This document shows, piece after piece, positions 8,724 to 15,373 of a stretch of DNA of 64,000 nucleotides. The DNA is from Candidatus Methylacidiphilales bacterium. GTDB lineage: Bacteria > Verrucomicrobiota > Verrucomicrobiia > Methylacidiphilales > JAAUTS01. Both the position numbers and the translations under genes were made by a program. The stretch's first letter is position 1. Each line of letters opens with the position of its first letter. The DNA is taken from assembly GCA_028713655.1 (NCBI GenBank), contig JAQTNW010000016.1:1-64000 (forward strand), read 5' to 3'. The notes below the pieces were generated by a model, which did not search any database, was not told where the DNA came from, and worked only from the letters and a program-made list of their open reading frames with translations.

Positions 8724-9613
8724 TTGGAGTCCTCCTCGCCAATTGCACGGATGAACCAATCCTCCAGCCGCATTTTTGGATGCCCGATTGCCACGCCGCG
8801 TCCGCCCTGTTCCACAAGCCATCGCTTTAATTTTGCCTTTGATTCCTTCCCAAGCCCCTTCACCCGTATCTCCAATTCATCTTCCACCGACAAAAGATCT
8901 TCCAGCTTTCCTTCGCGCAGTTTTTCGCCGCGATGCAAAATCACCACACGGTCGGAAACTTCCTGCACCTGCTCCAGAAGGTGCGACGAAAAGATCACCG
9001 TCTTGCCGCGCTGTTTCAGGTTCAAAATCAGATCGCGAATCTGCCGGGACCCCGCCGGATCCACACCCGCCGTGGGTTCGTCCAGCAGGAGCAAATCAGG
9101 GTCATGCAGAAGCGCCTGAGCCAGCCCGATACGCTGCAGCATTCCCTTGGAATAAGTCTTCAAGGGACGCGCCGCCGCCGAACCGGACAATTCCACCTGC
9201 TCCAGCAATGCGTCAATCCTACCCTCCAACGCCCTCCCGCTCAAATCCACCAGCCGCCCATAATAACGCAGCACCTCACGACCCGACAAAAAATCGGGGA
9301 AATATGGATTTTCCGGCAAAAAACCGCAGCACCGGCGGGCCTCCAGGGAACCGGCCGCATGCCCAAAGATCTCCGCGCGGCCCGCGCTGGGACGCAAAAG
9401 CCCCAGCAAAAGCTTCAGGGTGGTGCTCTTGCCCGAACCGTTCGGGCCTAACAATCCAAAAACCTCGCCTCTTGCGACCTCCAAATCCAGGCCCGACAAC
9501 GCCAGCAGGCTTTTCAATTTCCAATGCAGCCGGAAATGTTTGGCCAGGCCGCTGATCCGCACTGCGGGAACTTCGAAGCCGGAGGATGAGGCGGGTGCAG
9601 TTTTAGGTTTCAT
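8720..9613 (-). CDS. ABC transporter ATP-binding protein
   Basis: About 297 residues from ATG 9613; a TTG at 9622 that overlaps the acylphosphatase stop is an alternative start. The motifs are complete: Walker A GPNGSGKST, signature YSKGMLQR, Walker B LLLLDEPTAGVDP, D-loop, and switch His in SSHLLEQV. The order and spacing match the CcmA/NatA group that pairs with ABC-2 permeases, and the C-terminal extension (EDELEIRVKGLG) is typical of that group. It energises the permease encoded next. Genes acyP, ATPase, permease and TPR-like protein form one tightly packed minus-strand operon. Confidence 0.88.
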   Translation of the reverse strand: MKPKTAPASSSGFEVPAVRISGLAKHFRLHWKLKSLLALSGLDLEVARGEVFGLLGPNGSGKSTTLKLLLGLLRPSAGRAEIFGHAAGSLEARRCCGFLPENPYFPDFLSGREVLRYYGRLVDLSGRALEGRIDALLEQVELSGSAAARPLKTYSKGMLQRIGLAQALLHDPDLLLLDEPTAGVDPAGSRQIRDLILNLKQRGKTVIFSSHLLEQVQEVSDRVVILHRGEKLREGKLEDLLSVEDELEIRVKGLGKESKAKLKRWLVEQGGRGVAIGHPKMRLEDWFIRAIGEEDSK

Positions 9614-9618
9614 GACAA

Positions 9619-9891
9619 TCAAAACGCGATGCTAAAGCCTCGCAGGCCATTTTCAACCCCCGCGTCATAACTTTCAACCGTTTTGATAAGCCCCTTCAAA
9701 TGGCTCTTTAATATATCCTGTTCCATGGCCCCGATTTCACTTTCCGCCCCCTGGATAAACAACTCCACCCGTCCGTCCGGCAAATTCCGCACCAAACCGG
9801 TCACATCATAGCCCGCGGCAATTTGCTTCACCGAATAGCGGAACCCCACTCCCTGTACATGCCCGGAATAAAATAACTTTCGCGCTTTCAT
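9619..9891 (-). CDS. acyP: Acylphosphatase
   Basis: 90 residues, the normal size. The catalytic motifs are both present: GHVQGVGFRYS with the phosphate-binding Arg, and GLVRNLPDGRVE with the catalytic Asn. Acylphosphatases hydrolyse acyl phosphates such as acetyl or carbamoyl phosphate in the cytosol. The gene heads the ABC operon, with its stop reaching the possible TTG start of the ATPase. Confidence 0.92.
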   Translation of the reverse strand: MKARKLFYSGHVQGVGFRYSVKQIAAGYDVTGLVRNLPDGRVELFIQGAESEIGAMEQDILKSHLKGLIKTVESYDAGVENGLRGFSIAF

Positions 9892-9918
9892 GGAACTTAC
9901 ACAGGTTTGAACGTTCCT

Positions 9919-9967
9919 AATCCGTGTTTATCTGCGTCCATCCGTGGTTCAAACTGGGTTTTAAGTG
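9919..9967 (+). repeat. Modular intergenic repeat (tccgtg-type)
   Basis: Short degenerate module tccgtgtttatctgcgtcca followed by tccgtggttcaaa and gttttaagt. The same words recur at 19095-19135, 32715-32750, 36025-36070 and, in reverse complement, at 46088-46120. It lies in the divergent region upstream of the cNMP-binding gene. Confidence 0.6.
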
Positions 9968-10047
9968 GTTCTCGGTCTTACTTCTGAATTCCTCATTTTC
10001 TTTTGCCATCCCATTCCAGAAATGCAGTATCACAAAACAGAGCTCCT

Positions 10048-10548
10048 ATGGAAATCACTTTTGCAGACGTCAGCAGAATGACCCTTTTCCGGGGGTTCGA
10101 TAAGGATTTTGTCAGCCTGCTGGACCTTTTTTTCGTCGAAAACAACTACCCCGCCGACACGCATCTTGTCGAACAAAACGTCCTCCAGGACCGCTTTTAT
10201 CTTGTCATTGCCGGCTCGGTCGCCGTCTATCAGTCCGTCGAAAACCGCCGGGTCCCCCTGGCCACCCTTGATGCCGGCCAGTTCTTCGGGGAAATAAACC
10301 TCTTCGACCCGGGCCTCGCCACCGCAAGCGTGGTGGCGCTGACTCCTGTCAAAACACTTGAAATCTCCAACGAACAATTCCGGTTTTTCATCGAAAACAA
10401 ACCCGCTATTGCGGCCGACTTCACCTTCCAGTTGGCCGAAACCATCGTGCGCCGCTTCCGCGGTTCAAACACCGCCTTGATCGAAGAACTGAACCGGCCT
10501 GAAGCCATTCAAAAGGCCGAAAACATCAGCCGCGGGATGCCGGCCTGA
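10048..10548 (+). CDS. Cyclic nucleotide-binding domain protein
   Basis: The start MEITFADVSR gives 166 residues, essentially one cNMP-binding domain: a first helix, then a beta-roll with FYLVIAGSVAVYQ and the phosphate-binding cassette FFGEINLFDPGLATASVVALT, in which the usual R-S/T-A is ATASV, so the Arg that contacts the cyclic phosphate is missing. There is no HTH output domain, only a C-terminal helix with VRRFRGSN. Such single-domain proteins act through partners. Because the Arg is absent the ligand may not be a standard cyclic nucleotide. It stands alone between the acyP operon and tRNA-Pro. Confidence 0.75.
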   Translation: MEITFADVSRMTLFRGFDKDFVSLLDLFFVENNYPADTHLVEQNVLQDRFYLVIAGSVAVYQSVENRRVPLATLDAGQFFGEINLFDPGLATASVVALTPVKTLEISNEQFRFFIENKPAIAADFTFQLAETIVRRFRGSNTALIEELNRPEAIQKAENISRGMPA

Positions 10549-10603
10549 AACATCGCGCTTGAAACACAGTTCGATTTCGCACATCCTTTACCCCTTCTTT
10601 AAC

Positions 10604-10672
10604 CGGCTGTAGCGCAGCCTGCTCGCGACGAATGTCGGAGTTTGGTAGCGCGGTCGCCACGGCGACAGGTCC
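10604..10672 (+). pseudogene. Broken tRNA-Pro copy split by a palindromic element
   Basis: Bases 10604-10617 and 10641-10652 together reproduce the first 27 bases of the intact tRNA-Pro 100 bases downstream (cgggctgtagcgcag / tttggtagcgcg) with one G missing. Between them are 23 extra bases (10618-10640) forming the hairpin ctcgcgacgaatgtcggag. The anticodon arm is replaced by another hairpin (gtcgcc/ggcgac, 10653-10666), after which aggtcc again matches the tRNA variable region. It cannot fold as a working tRNA. The inserted palindrome recurs at 31713-31734 and 46281-46303. Confidence 0.65.
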
Positions 10673-10703
10673 ATTGGGACTGGCAACGGAATGAAAGTTT
10701 TTA

Positions 10704-10777
10704 CGGGCTGTAGCGCAGTTTGGTAGCGCGCTTGTTTCGGGTACAAGAGGTCCCGGGTTCAAATCCCGGCAGCCCGA
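10704..10777 (+). tRNA. tRNA-Pro (CGG anticodon)
   Basis: 74 bases with a complete cloverleaf: acceptor cgggctg/cagcccg with discriminator A, D-arm gcgc...gcgc, anticodon stem cttgt/acaag around loop ttcgggt (anticodon CGG, reading CCG), variable aggtc, and T-arm ccggg-ttcaaat-cccgg. No CCA is encoded. It is followed after 23 bases by the convergent Lgt-like gene. Confidence 0.93.
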
Positions 10778-10800
10778 TGTCTGCCACGGCGGACATTCTA

Positions 10801-11517
10801 TCATCGATTTGAACCCTTGGGCTCGCGTGCGCGCCTCACAAACCCGATAATCCCCAGCAAGGCGACCGCCAGCGCGCCAATCTGGTACCCCGACCAGCCA
10901 CCGATGATGCGCGGCGTGTCGCGCATGAATTCATTGGCAAAGCGGAACAGGCCGTAGCCGATGAGGTACAGATGGAAATGCTGGCCCGGCAACACACGGC
11001 ATTTTCTTAATATTAAAAATACAAGCAATGCCAGCACATTAAAAATCATCTCCAGCGGCACGGCAGGCCAGCGCGTAAAACCGTCGTTATCCCGCAGCGT
11101 GTACCACGCCGGCTCGCAGAGCGCTCCGAGACAGCAGCCCTGGAACAAACATCCCACGCGCCCAATCAGCACGCCCGCCGGCACGACCAGCGCAAACCAA
11201 TCGCCTGTTGAGGCGCGATAACCCACAAACCGTTTCGCCAGTTCCACCGCCAGATAGCCGCCCATCAGCGCGCCAAGAATGGATTTGCCCGTCATGAGCT
11301 GCAACCACATGTCCCGCGCGCCGAAGTGCAGCCAGCCTTCTGCCAGAAGATACATGAGTTTTGCGCCAAGAAACGCGCCCGCCAGGCCCGCGGCATAAAT
11401 CCCCAGCAATTTTTCATCATGCTTCGCAAGCCGCGACCAGAAAATAAAGCTGGCCACAATGCCCAAAAGCATCAGCAAGCTGTAAACGGATCCTGGATGC
11501 ACTGAATTTAGATTCAT
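10801..11517 (-). CDS. Lgt-superfamily membrane protein, non-canonical (GCC subclass)
   Basis: 238 residues with about seven hydrophobic segments and the fold signature of prolipoprotein diacylglyceryl transferases: GKSILGALMGGYLAVE in the place of the Lgt GGLSFHGGL segment, GRVGCLFQGCCLG in the place of GRxGNFxNxE, and a late FRFANEFMRD. The essential Lgt His in the first motif is missing and the Asn/Glu of the second are replaced by Gly-Cys-Cys, so it is probably not the housekeeping enzyme. It may transfer or modify a glycerophospholipid in another reaction. Its ATG overlaps the stop of a Fic relic, and the lipid-type radical SAM gene is the next intact gene upstream on the same strand. 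Confidence 0.7.
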   Translation of the reverse strand: MNLNSVHPGSVYSLLMLLGIVASFIFWSRLAKHDEKLLGIYAAGLAGAFLGAKLMYLLAEGWLHFGARDMWLQLMTGKSILGALMGGYLAVELAKRFVGYRASTGDWFALVVPAGVLIGRVGCLFQGCCLGALCEPAWYTLRDNDGFTRWPAVPLEMIFNVLALLVFLILRKCRVLPGQHFHLYLIGYGLFRFANEFMRDTPRIIGGWSGYQIGALAVALLGIIGFVRRAREPKGSNR

Positions 11518-11678
11518 AGCGTCGTATGTTTAGCCTGCATATATCCAGGTTGGAGATTTAATTCATACCGCGTGCTGCGCCCGCCGCCGGTCGGGATCAA
11601 AACGCCGGTTTCGACAAGCTCCTGCAGATCACGGGTGGCCGTGGCCTTGGATACCTTCGTTATCGCTCCGTATTCGGC
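11514..11678 (-). pseudogene. C-terminal winged-helix relic of a Fic-family protein
   Basis: In-frame from a stop at 11679-11681 this reads 54 residues containing ITKVSKATATRDLQELVE, then GVLIPTGGGRSTRYEL, which is the C-terminal winged helix of bacterial Fic proteins. The catalytic Fic domain (HPFxxGNGR) is absent anywhere nearby. The stop TGA overlaps the ATG of the Lgt-like gene, so translation of the stub could still couple to it. There is no usable start in the fragment, hence pseudogene. Confidence 0.6.
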
Positions 11679-11726
11679 TCAAAAGATAGCCATTTCATGA
11701 GCCGAATAGAAGATTTATTCGGCTCA
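11672..11726. repeat. Three alternating 10-bp boxes (attcggctca)
   Basis: The box attcggctca occurs at 11672-11681 and 11717-11726, with its exact reverse complement tgagccgaat at 11698-11707 between them. The spacings (16 and 9 bases) allow hairpins either way. It sits just upstream of the Fic relic and could be the operator of its winged helix; that is an inference. Confidence 0.55.
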
Positions 11727-11762
11727 CAGTCCGCTCGGCCCTTCCGCATCCAAGTATATTTG

Positions 11763-13121
11763 TCAGACGCCCGAAAACCCGGAGTAATACCGGCAAAACG
11801 AATCCAGCTTTCCGTCCGGACGAATGACATGCGTGCAGCAGCGGTCAATCCGGTCCTCGTCCCAGGACCACGCGTCCATGAACGGCTTGACGAAAAGACG
11901 AAACGTGTTCGTTTCATCCATCTCGAATTTCTTCAGCAAGTCACCCAACGGCTCGTTCTCGCAGCCGCATTGCGCAAGGTCGTCGAGCGAGTACCGCACT
12001 TTATCGCGCAGAAATCCCTGCACCTGCGCGAAATCAATGAAGTCGCTGATCGACCGCACACCGAGCGGCGTCTTGAGCAAATAACCAATGGTCGCGCAGT
12101 TCGGGTCTCCGCATGGCAGCGGCGTAAAATCCTCATACTTAAGCCGATTCGCGGACTGCCCGACCGCGGCGAGAATAATGTCCGCCGTGTTGAGCCGCTC
12201 CTGCTTTTCGGCCGGCACACGTCCGCTGCCAAACATCGGCTGGAAAGCCACGCCTCGTACATGCCGGTAGCGCAAACCAAATTCAACGGCCTCCCATAAG
12301 TGGGGAAGATTGTCCGGCGTGACCGTCATCGCGAGTGTGACCGGCAGATTCATGGCCTCGCAACGCGAGAGGACCCGGCGCCGCATTTCCCGCAAATCAC
12401 CCCCGCGCAGGAAGGCCTGCCCTTCCGATTGCACGCCGTCGAATTGCAAATAAAGTTGCATCCCGCCGTAGCGGAATGTTTTTCCCAGCTTTTCGGCAAA
12501 TGCGTCATCCGTCGCGATGCGCACCCCGTTCGTATTCAACAGGACATAATCGATTTTCTCGTGCGCAAGCGCCCACTCAAGCAATTCAAAAAATTGCGGA
12601 TGCAAAGTCGGTTCTCCGCCGGAAAGTTGCAGGATCTCGATGCCGCCCTTGCGCTCGATCACGCCTTCGATGCGCCGTTTTAAATCATCCAGCGGAACCG
12701 CATCCACCTTGCCGCCGCTGCCAACAGGCGAATCCGCATAACAGGTCGGGCAGGAAAGATTGCAGGAATTGACGATTTCGATGAGCGCCAGGCAGGTGGC
12801 GAGCTTTTCAAACGGCGCATCGCCTTTGGGTGCGACAGCATTGCGCCCCAGCGTTCCGGTTCCCTCTCCGTCTGCGGCACAGCAGGAACTGCCGCCGCAA
12901 CAGGCATTCTCAGGGTCTCCCTGGGCCAGCCAGTAAAACCGGGCATCGGAACTGATGCAATTCGAGGTTTCGCCATGATCCGGGCAGTTGCGTTTGAGAA
13001 AAATCCGGCTCCCGGCGCCGTCATCCACTTTCAAAACCTCGGTGGGGCACGCCGCATGGCAGGTCGGGCAACGTCCGGTCGTCCGCTTGAGAAGTTCTTC
13101 CGCGGCGAAAGCGGCCTTCAT
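11763..13121 (-). CDS. Radical SAM protein resembling tetraether lipid synthase (Tes-like)
   Basis: 452 residues. The N-terminus has a zinc-ribbon/rubredoxin-like cysteine set (C18-x2-C21-x3-C25 and NCPDHG), then a Cys-rich insert (CCGGSSCC at about 79-86). The radical SAM core has C120-x3-C124-x2-C127 (CNLSCPTCY), the SAM-binding LSGGEPTLHP and QFDGVQ. Later cysteines (LPCGDPNC, QCGCENEP, DRCCTHVIRPDG...FCRYYSGF) suit auxiliary clusters. This order is that of the archaeal tetraether synthase family (MJ0619-type Tes) and its bacterial relatives, which join lipid chains by C-C bonds. It is translationally coupled (ATGA) to the membrane protein upstream. The specific lipid reaction is inferred, not shown; radical SAM membership is certain. 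Confidence 0.72.
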   Translation of the reverse strand: MKAAFAAEELLKRTTGRCPTCHAACPTEVLKVDDGAGSRIFLKRNCPDHGETSNCISSDARFYWLAQGDPENACCGGSSCCAADGEGTGTLGRNAVAPKGDAPFEKLATCLALIEIVNSCNLSCPTCYADSPVGSGGKVDAVPLDDLKRRIEGVIERKGGIEILQLSGGEPTLHPQFFELLEWALAHEKIDYVLLNTNGVRIATDDAFAEKLGKTFRYGGMQLYLQFDGVQSEGQAFLRGGDLREMRRRVLSRCEAMNLPVTLAMTVTPDNLPHLWEAVEFGLRYRHVRGVAFQPMFGSGRVPAEKQERLNTADIILAAVGQSANRLKYEDFTPLPCGDPNCATIGYLLKTPLGVRSISDFIDFAQVQGFLRDKVRYSLDDLAQCGCENEPLGDLLKKFEMDETNTFRLFVKPFMDAWSWDEDRIDRCCTHVIRPDGKLDSFCRYYSGFSGV

Positions 13122-13429
13122 TTAATATCCAAATGCGGCTCCATCATGGCGCAACCGCCCAAGGCAATGGCAAAGTTCACAATCACCAATGCGGTGAGAA
13201 AAATAATGGAAAACCCGATCTTCTTCCCCGGGCTGTCCGCGCCGCTCGCGAGGAGAACTGCAATAATGACACAAAGAATAAACGCCACCGGCAATCCCAG
13301 AATGCTGGGTACGATTTCGTCATTCCGGGAAAGCGCCAGTTTCCCAAACGCCGTCATGGCAAGACTGGCCGCGCCCGGGCTCAACAAAGCAAGCCATTGC
13401 CAGATGTTTTTCGGTTTGTTCCAGTTCAT
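13118..13429 (-). CDS. Small membrane protein coupled to the radical SAM gene
   Basis: 103 residues with three hydrophobic helices (around 12-32, 43-62 and 70-92) and short loops; the last residues MMEPHLDIK face one side. I do not recognise the family. Its stop overlaps the ATG of the radical SAM gene (ATGA), so the two are made together. It may dock the soluble radical SAM enzyme to the membrane; that is inference from context only. Confidence 0.6.
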   Translation of the reverse strand: MNWNKPKNIWQWLALLSPGAASLAMTAFGKLALSRNDEIVPSILGLPVAFILCVIIAVLLASGADSPGKKIGFSIIFLTALVIVNFAIALGGCAMMEPHLDIK

Positions 13430-13534
13430 GGTTTCATCCTTTCAACCACGCCACGATAGCAGCAGGACACCTTCACCATGCAATACGAAATCCAGAAGAA
13501 TACGCGCACACCCCGAAGCGTTCGCCAAGCTCAC

Positions 13535-13560
13535 TTTCTGCCCCTCTTGATAGAGGGGAC
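13535..13560. repeat. Palindromic repeat B, copy 1
   Basis: Hairpin cccctcttgatagagggg preceded by tttctg. The reverse complement with the same cagaaa flank occurs at 22182-22206. Both copies are intergenic. Confidence 0.5.
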
Positions 13561-14054
13561 TGGGCCTCCTAATGAACAGATGTGACAAGATGTTGAGATA
13601 TATGATGTTAGCTAAAACGCCAACGGCGTTTCGTCCTTCAGCCCAGGGTTGCGAGGAACGAGCTACCCTGGGTAAAATCAAAAAATACCCCGAACCCTGA
13701 ATGGGTTCCGTCCTCCTCTCGCCCATGCCGCCCCGCTGCAACTCCGATAGGCATCGCGAGTGAACTCCTTCAGAGTTGGGAACATTTTTGACAGATACCC
13801 AGGGTAGGCTCTCGCTGACTCGCGCCAACCCTGGGCTGAAAGATGCAACCGCGTTGCGGTAAGCTACAGCTCACGTTCATTCCTGCTCAAAACACCTTTT
13901 TGAAAGGTTTGGTTTCTCGCGATGACGCAGTCCGCGGTCATTCATCCTGCATCCCAAAAACATTTCCCCTTCATAAAGCCCCGAAGGGGCGAGCCAACGC
14001 CAGCCCTGAAAATGCTTGTTACCGGTCACACCGCCTGATATCGAGAGAACAACC
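13561..14054. repeat. Gene-free stretch with a large imperfect inverted repeat
   Basis: No gene is supported between 13430 and 14054. Within it, the word order at 13617-13700 (aacgccaacggcgtttcgtcc, cagcccagggttg, ctaccctgggta, then ccgaaccctgaatgggttcc) is repeated in reverse complement at 13760-13865 (gttgggaac side, tacccagggtag, caaccctgggctg, then gcaaccgcgttgc). Each arm contains its own smaller palindromes. Farther right is ccccgaaggggcgagccaac (13979-13998). The arrangement suggests a folded RNA or a non-autonomous mobile element. Bases 14000-14054 hold the start region of dctA. Confidence 0.5.
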
Positions 14055-15356
14055 ATGTCCGACTTCCCCGATAAAAAACCGTGGTACCGGATTCTGTACA
14101 TCCAGGTTCTGATCGCGGTGTTTGCGGGAATCCTGCTCGGCTTCTTTTTCCCGGACCTGGGCAAGTCACTGAAACCGCTCGGCGACGGGTTCATCCGGCT
14201 CATCCGGATGATTATCGCTCCGATCATTTTTTGCACCGTTGTACACGGCATCGCCTCGATGGGGGATTTACGGAGGCTGGGTCGGATCGGCATCAAGACC
14301 CTGGTTTATTTTGAGGTCCTCTCGACGGTTGCCCTGATCATTGGGCTGATCGTGGTCAATACCCTCAAGCCCGGCGCCGGGCTTCACATCGACTCCTCCA
14401 AGCTGGACCCGGGCCTCGCAGGCGCCTACGCCGAGAAGGCGCATGCGCAAACCGTTGTCGATTTTGTATTAAACATTGTTCCAAGATCCTTCTTCGATGC
14501 CTTCGCGACGGGTGACATCCTGCAGGTCCTTCTGGTCTCCATTCTGGCTGCTTTCGCCATTGTCCCGATGGGCGCGCCGGGCCGTCATGTTCTGCATGTC
14601 ATCGAGCAGGGCGGAAAAGTATTTTTCGGAATCATGCGGATCATCGTACAGGCGGCGCCTCTGGCGGCCCTTGGCGCCATGAGTTTCACGGTGGGAAGTT
14701 ACGGGCTGGGCGCGCTCCGCCAGTTGCTGGCCCTGATGGCCGGATTTTATCTGACGGCCGGACTTTTTGTAGTCGTTGTTCTGGGAATGGTTTCATGGTT
14801 CGCCGGTTTCTCCATTTTCCGTTTGATCAGCTACATGCGGGAGGAGATTTTTCTGACGCTCGGCACCAGTTCCTCGGAACCCGCGCTGCCGGGCATGCTC
14901 GAAAAAATGCGCCGGCTCGGCTGTGCGGAATCGACCGTCGGCTTCGTGATCCCGACCGGATACAGTTTCAACCTCGACGGAACCAATATTTACATCGCGA
15001 TGGCGGCGATTTTTCTCGCGCAGGCAACTGACACCCCGCTGGGGCTGGGACAACAAATCACGCTGCTTCTTGTCGCAATGATCTCATCGAAAGGCGCCAG
15101 CGGAGTGACCGGGGCCGGATTCATCACCCTGGCCGCAACGCTGGCTTCCGTACCCTCCATTCCAATCCAATCGCTCGCCCTCCTGGTCGGAATCGACAAG
15201 TTTATGAGCGAATGCCGTGCGCTGACCAACCTCATTGGAAATGGCGTGGCGACCCTGGTCATCAGCCGCTGGGAAAACGAGGTCGAGGCTGGCGCATTAA
15301 GAGAGTCGCTTGCAAAACCGGGCAGCATTGTCGATCTTTCCGTGGAAACAGTATGA
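14055..15356 (+). CDS. dctA: Dicarboxylate/amino acid:cation symporter (DAACS, DctA/GltP-type)
   Basis: The start MSDFPDKKPW gives 433 residues, normal for the family. Eight transmembrane segments plus the two re-entrant loops are readable: the Ser-rich motif GTSSSEPALPGML in hairpin 1, the NLDGTNIYIAMAAIF motif in TM7, SKGASGVTGAGF in hairpin 2 and the TM8 region DKFMSECRALTNLIGNGVATLV. The family imports C4-dicarboxylates or acidic amino acids with Na+ or H+. The Arg in TM8 (ECRALTNLIGN) favours acidic substrates; dicarboxylate and glutamate cannot be told apart here. The gene precedes the hydrolase gene by 17 bases on the same strand. Confidence 0.85.
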   Translation: MSDFPDKKPWYRILYIQVLIAVFAGILLGFFFPDLGKSLKPLGDGFIRLIRMIIAPIIFCTVVHGIASMGDLRRLGRIGIKTLVYFEVLSTVALIIGLIVVNTLKPGAGLHIDSSKLDPGLAGAYAEKAHAQTVVDFVLNIVPRSFFDAFATGDILQVLLVSILAAFAIVPMGAPGRHVLHVIEQGGKVFFGIMRIIVQAAPLAALGAMSFTVGSYGLGALRQLLALMAGFYLTAGLFVVVVLGMVSWFAGFSIFRLISYMREEIFLTLGTSSSEPALPGMLEKMRRLGCAESTVGFVIPTGYSFNLDGTNIYIAMAAIFLAQATDTPLGLGQQITLLLVAMISSKGASGVTGAGFITLAATLASVPSIPIQSLALLVGIDKFMSECRALTNLIGNGVATLVISRWENEVEAGALRESLAKPGSIVDLSVETV

Positions 15357-15373
15357 ACCATTAGGAAGCACCC

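Noticed and set aside
10801-11517. Calling this gene the housekeeping lgt
   Set aside because: The essential His segment and the Asn/Glu motif of true Lgt are replaced, so only superfamily membership is supported.
13442-13828. Minus-strand 128-codon frame
   Set aside because: Lies in the inverted-repeat stretch, and its residues simply translate the repeat words.
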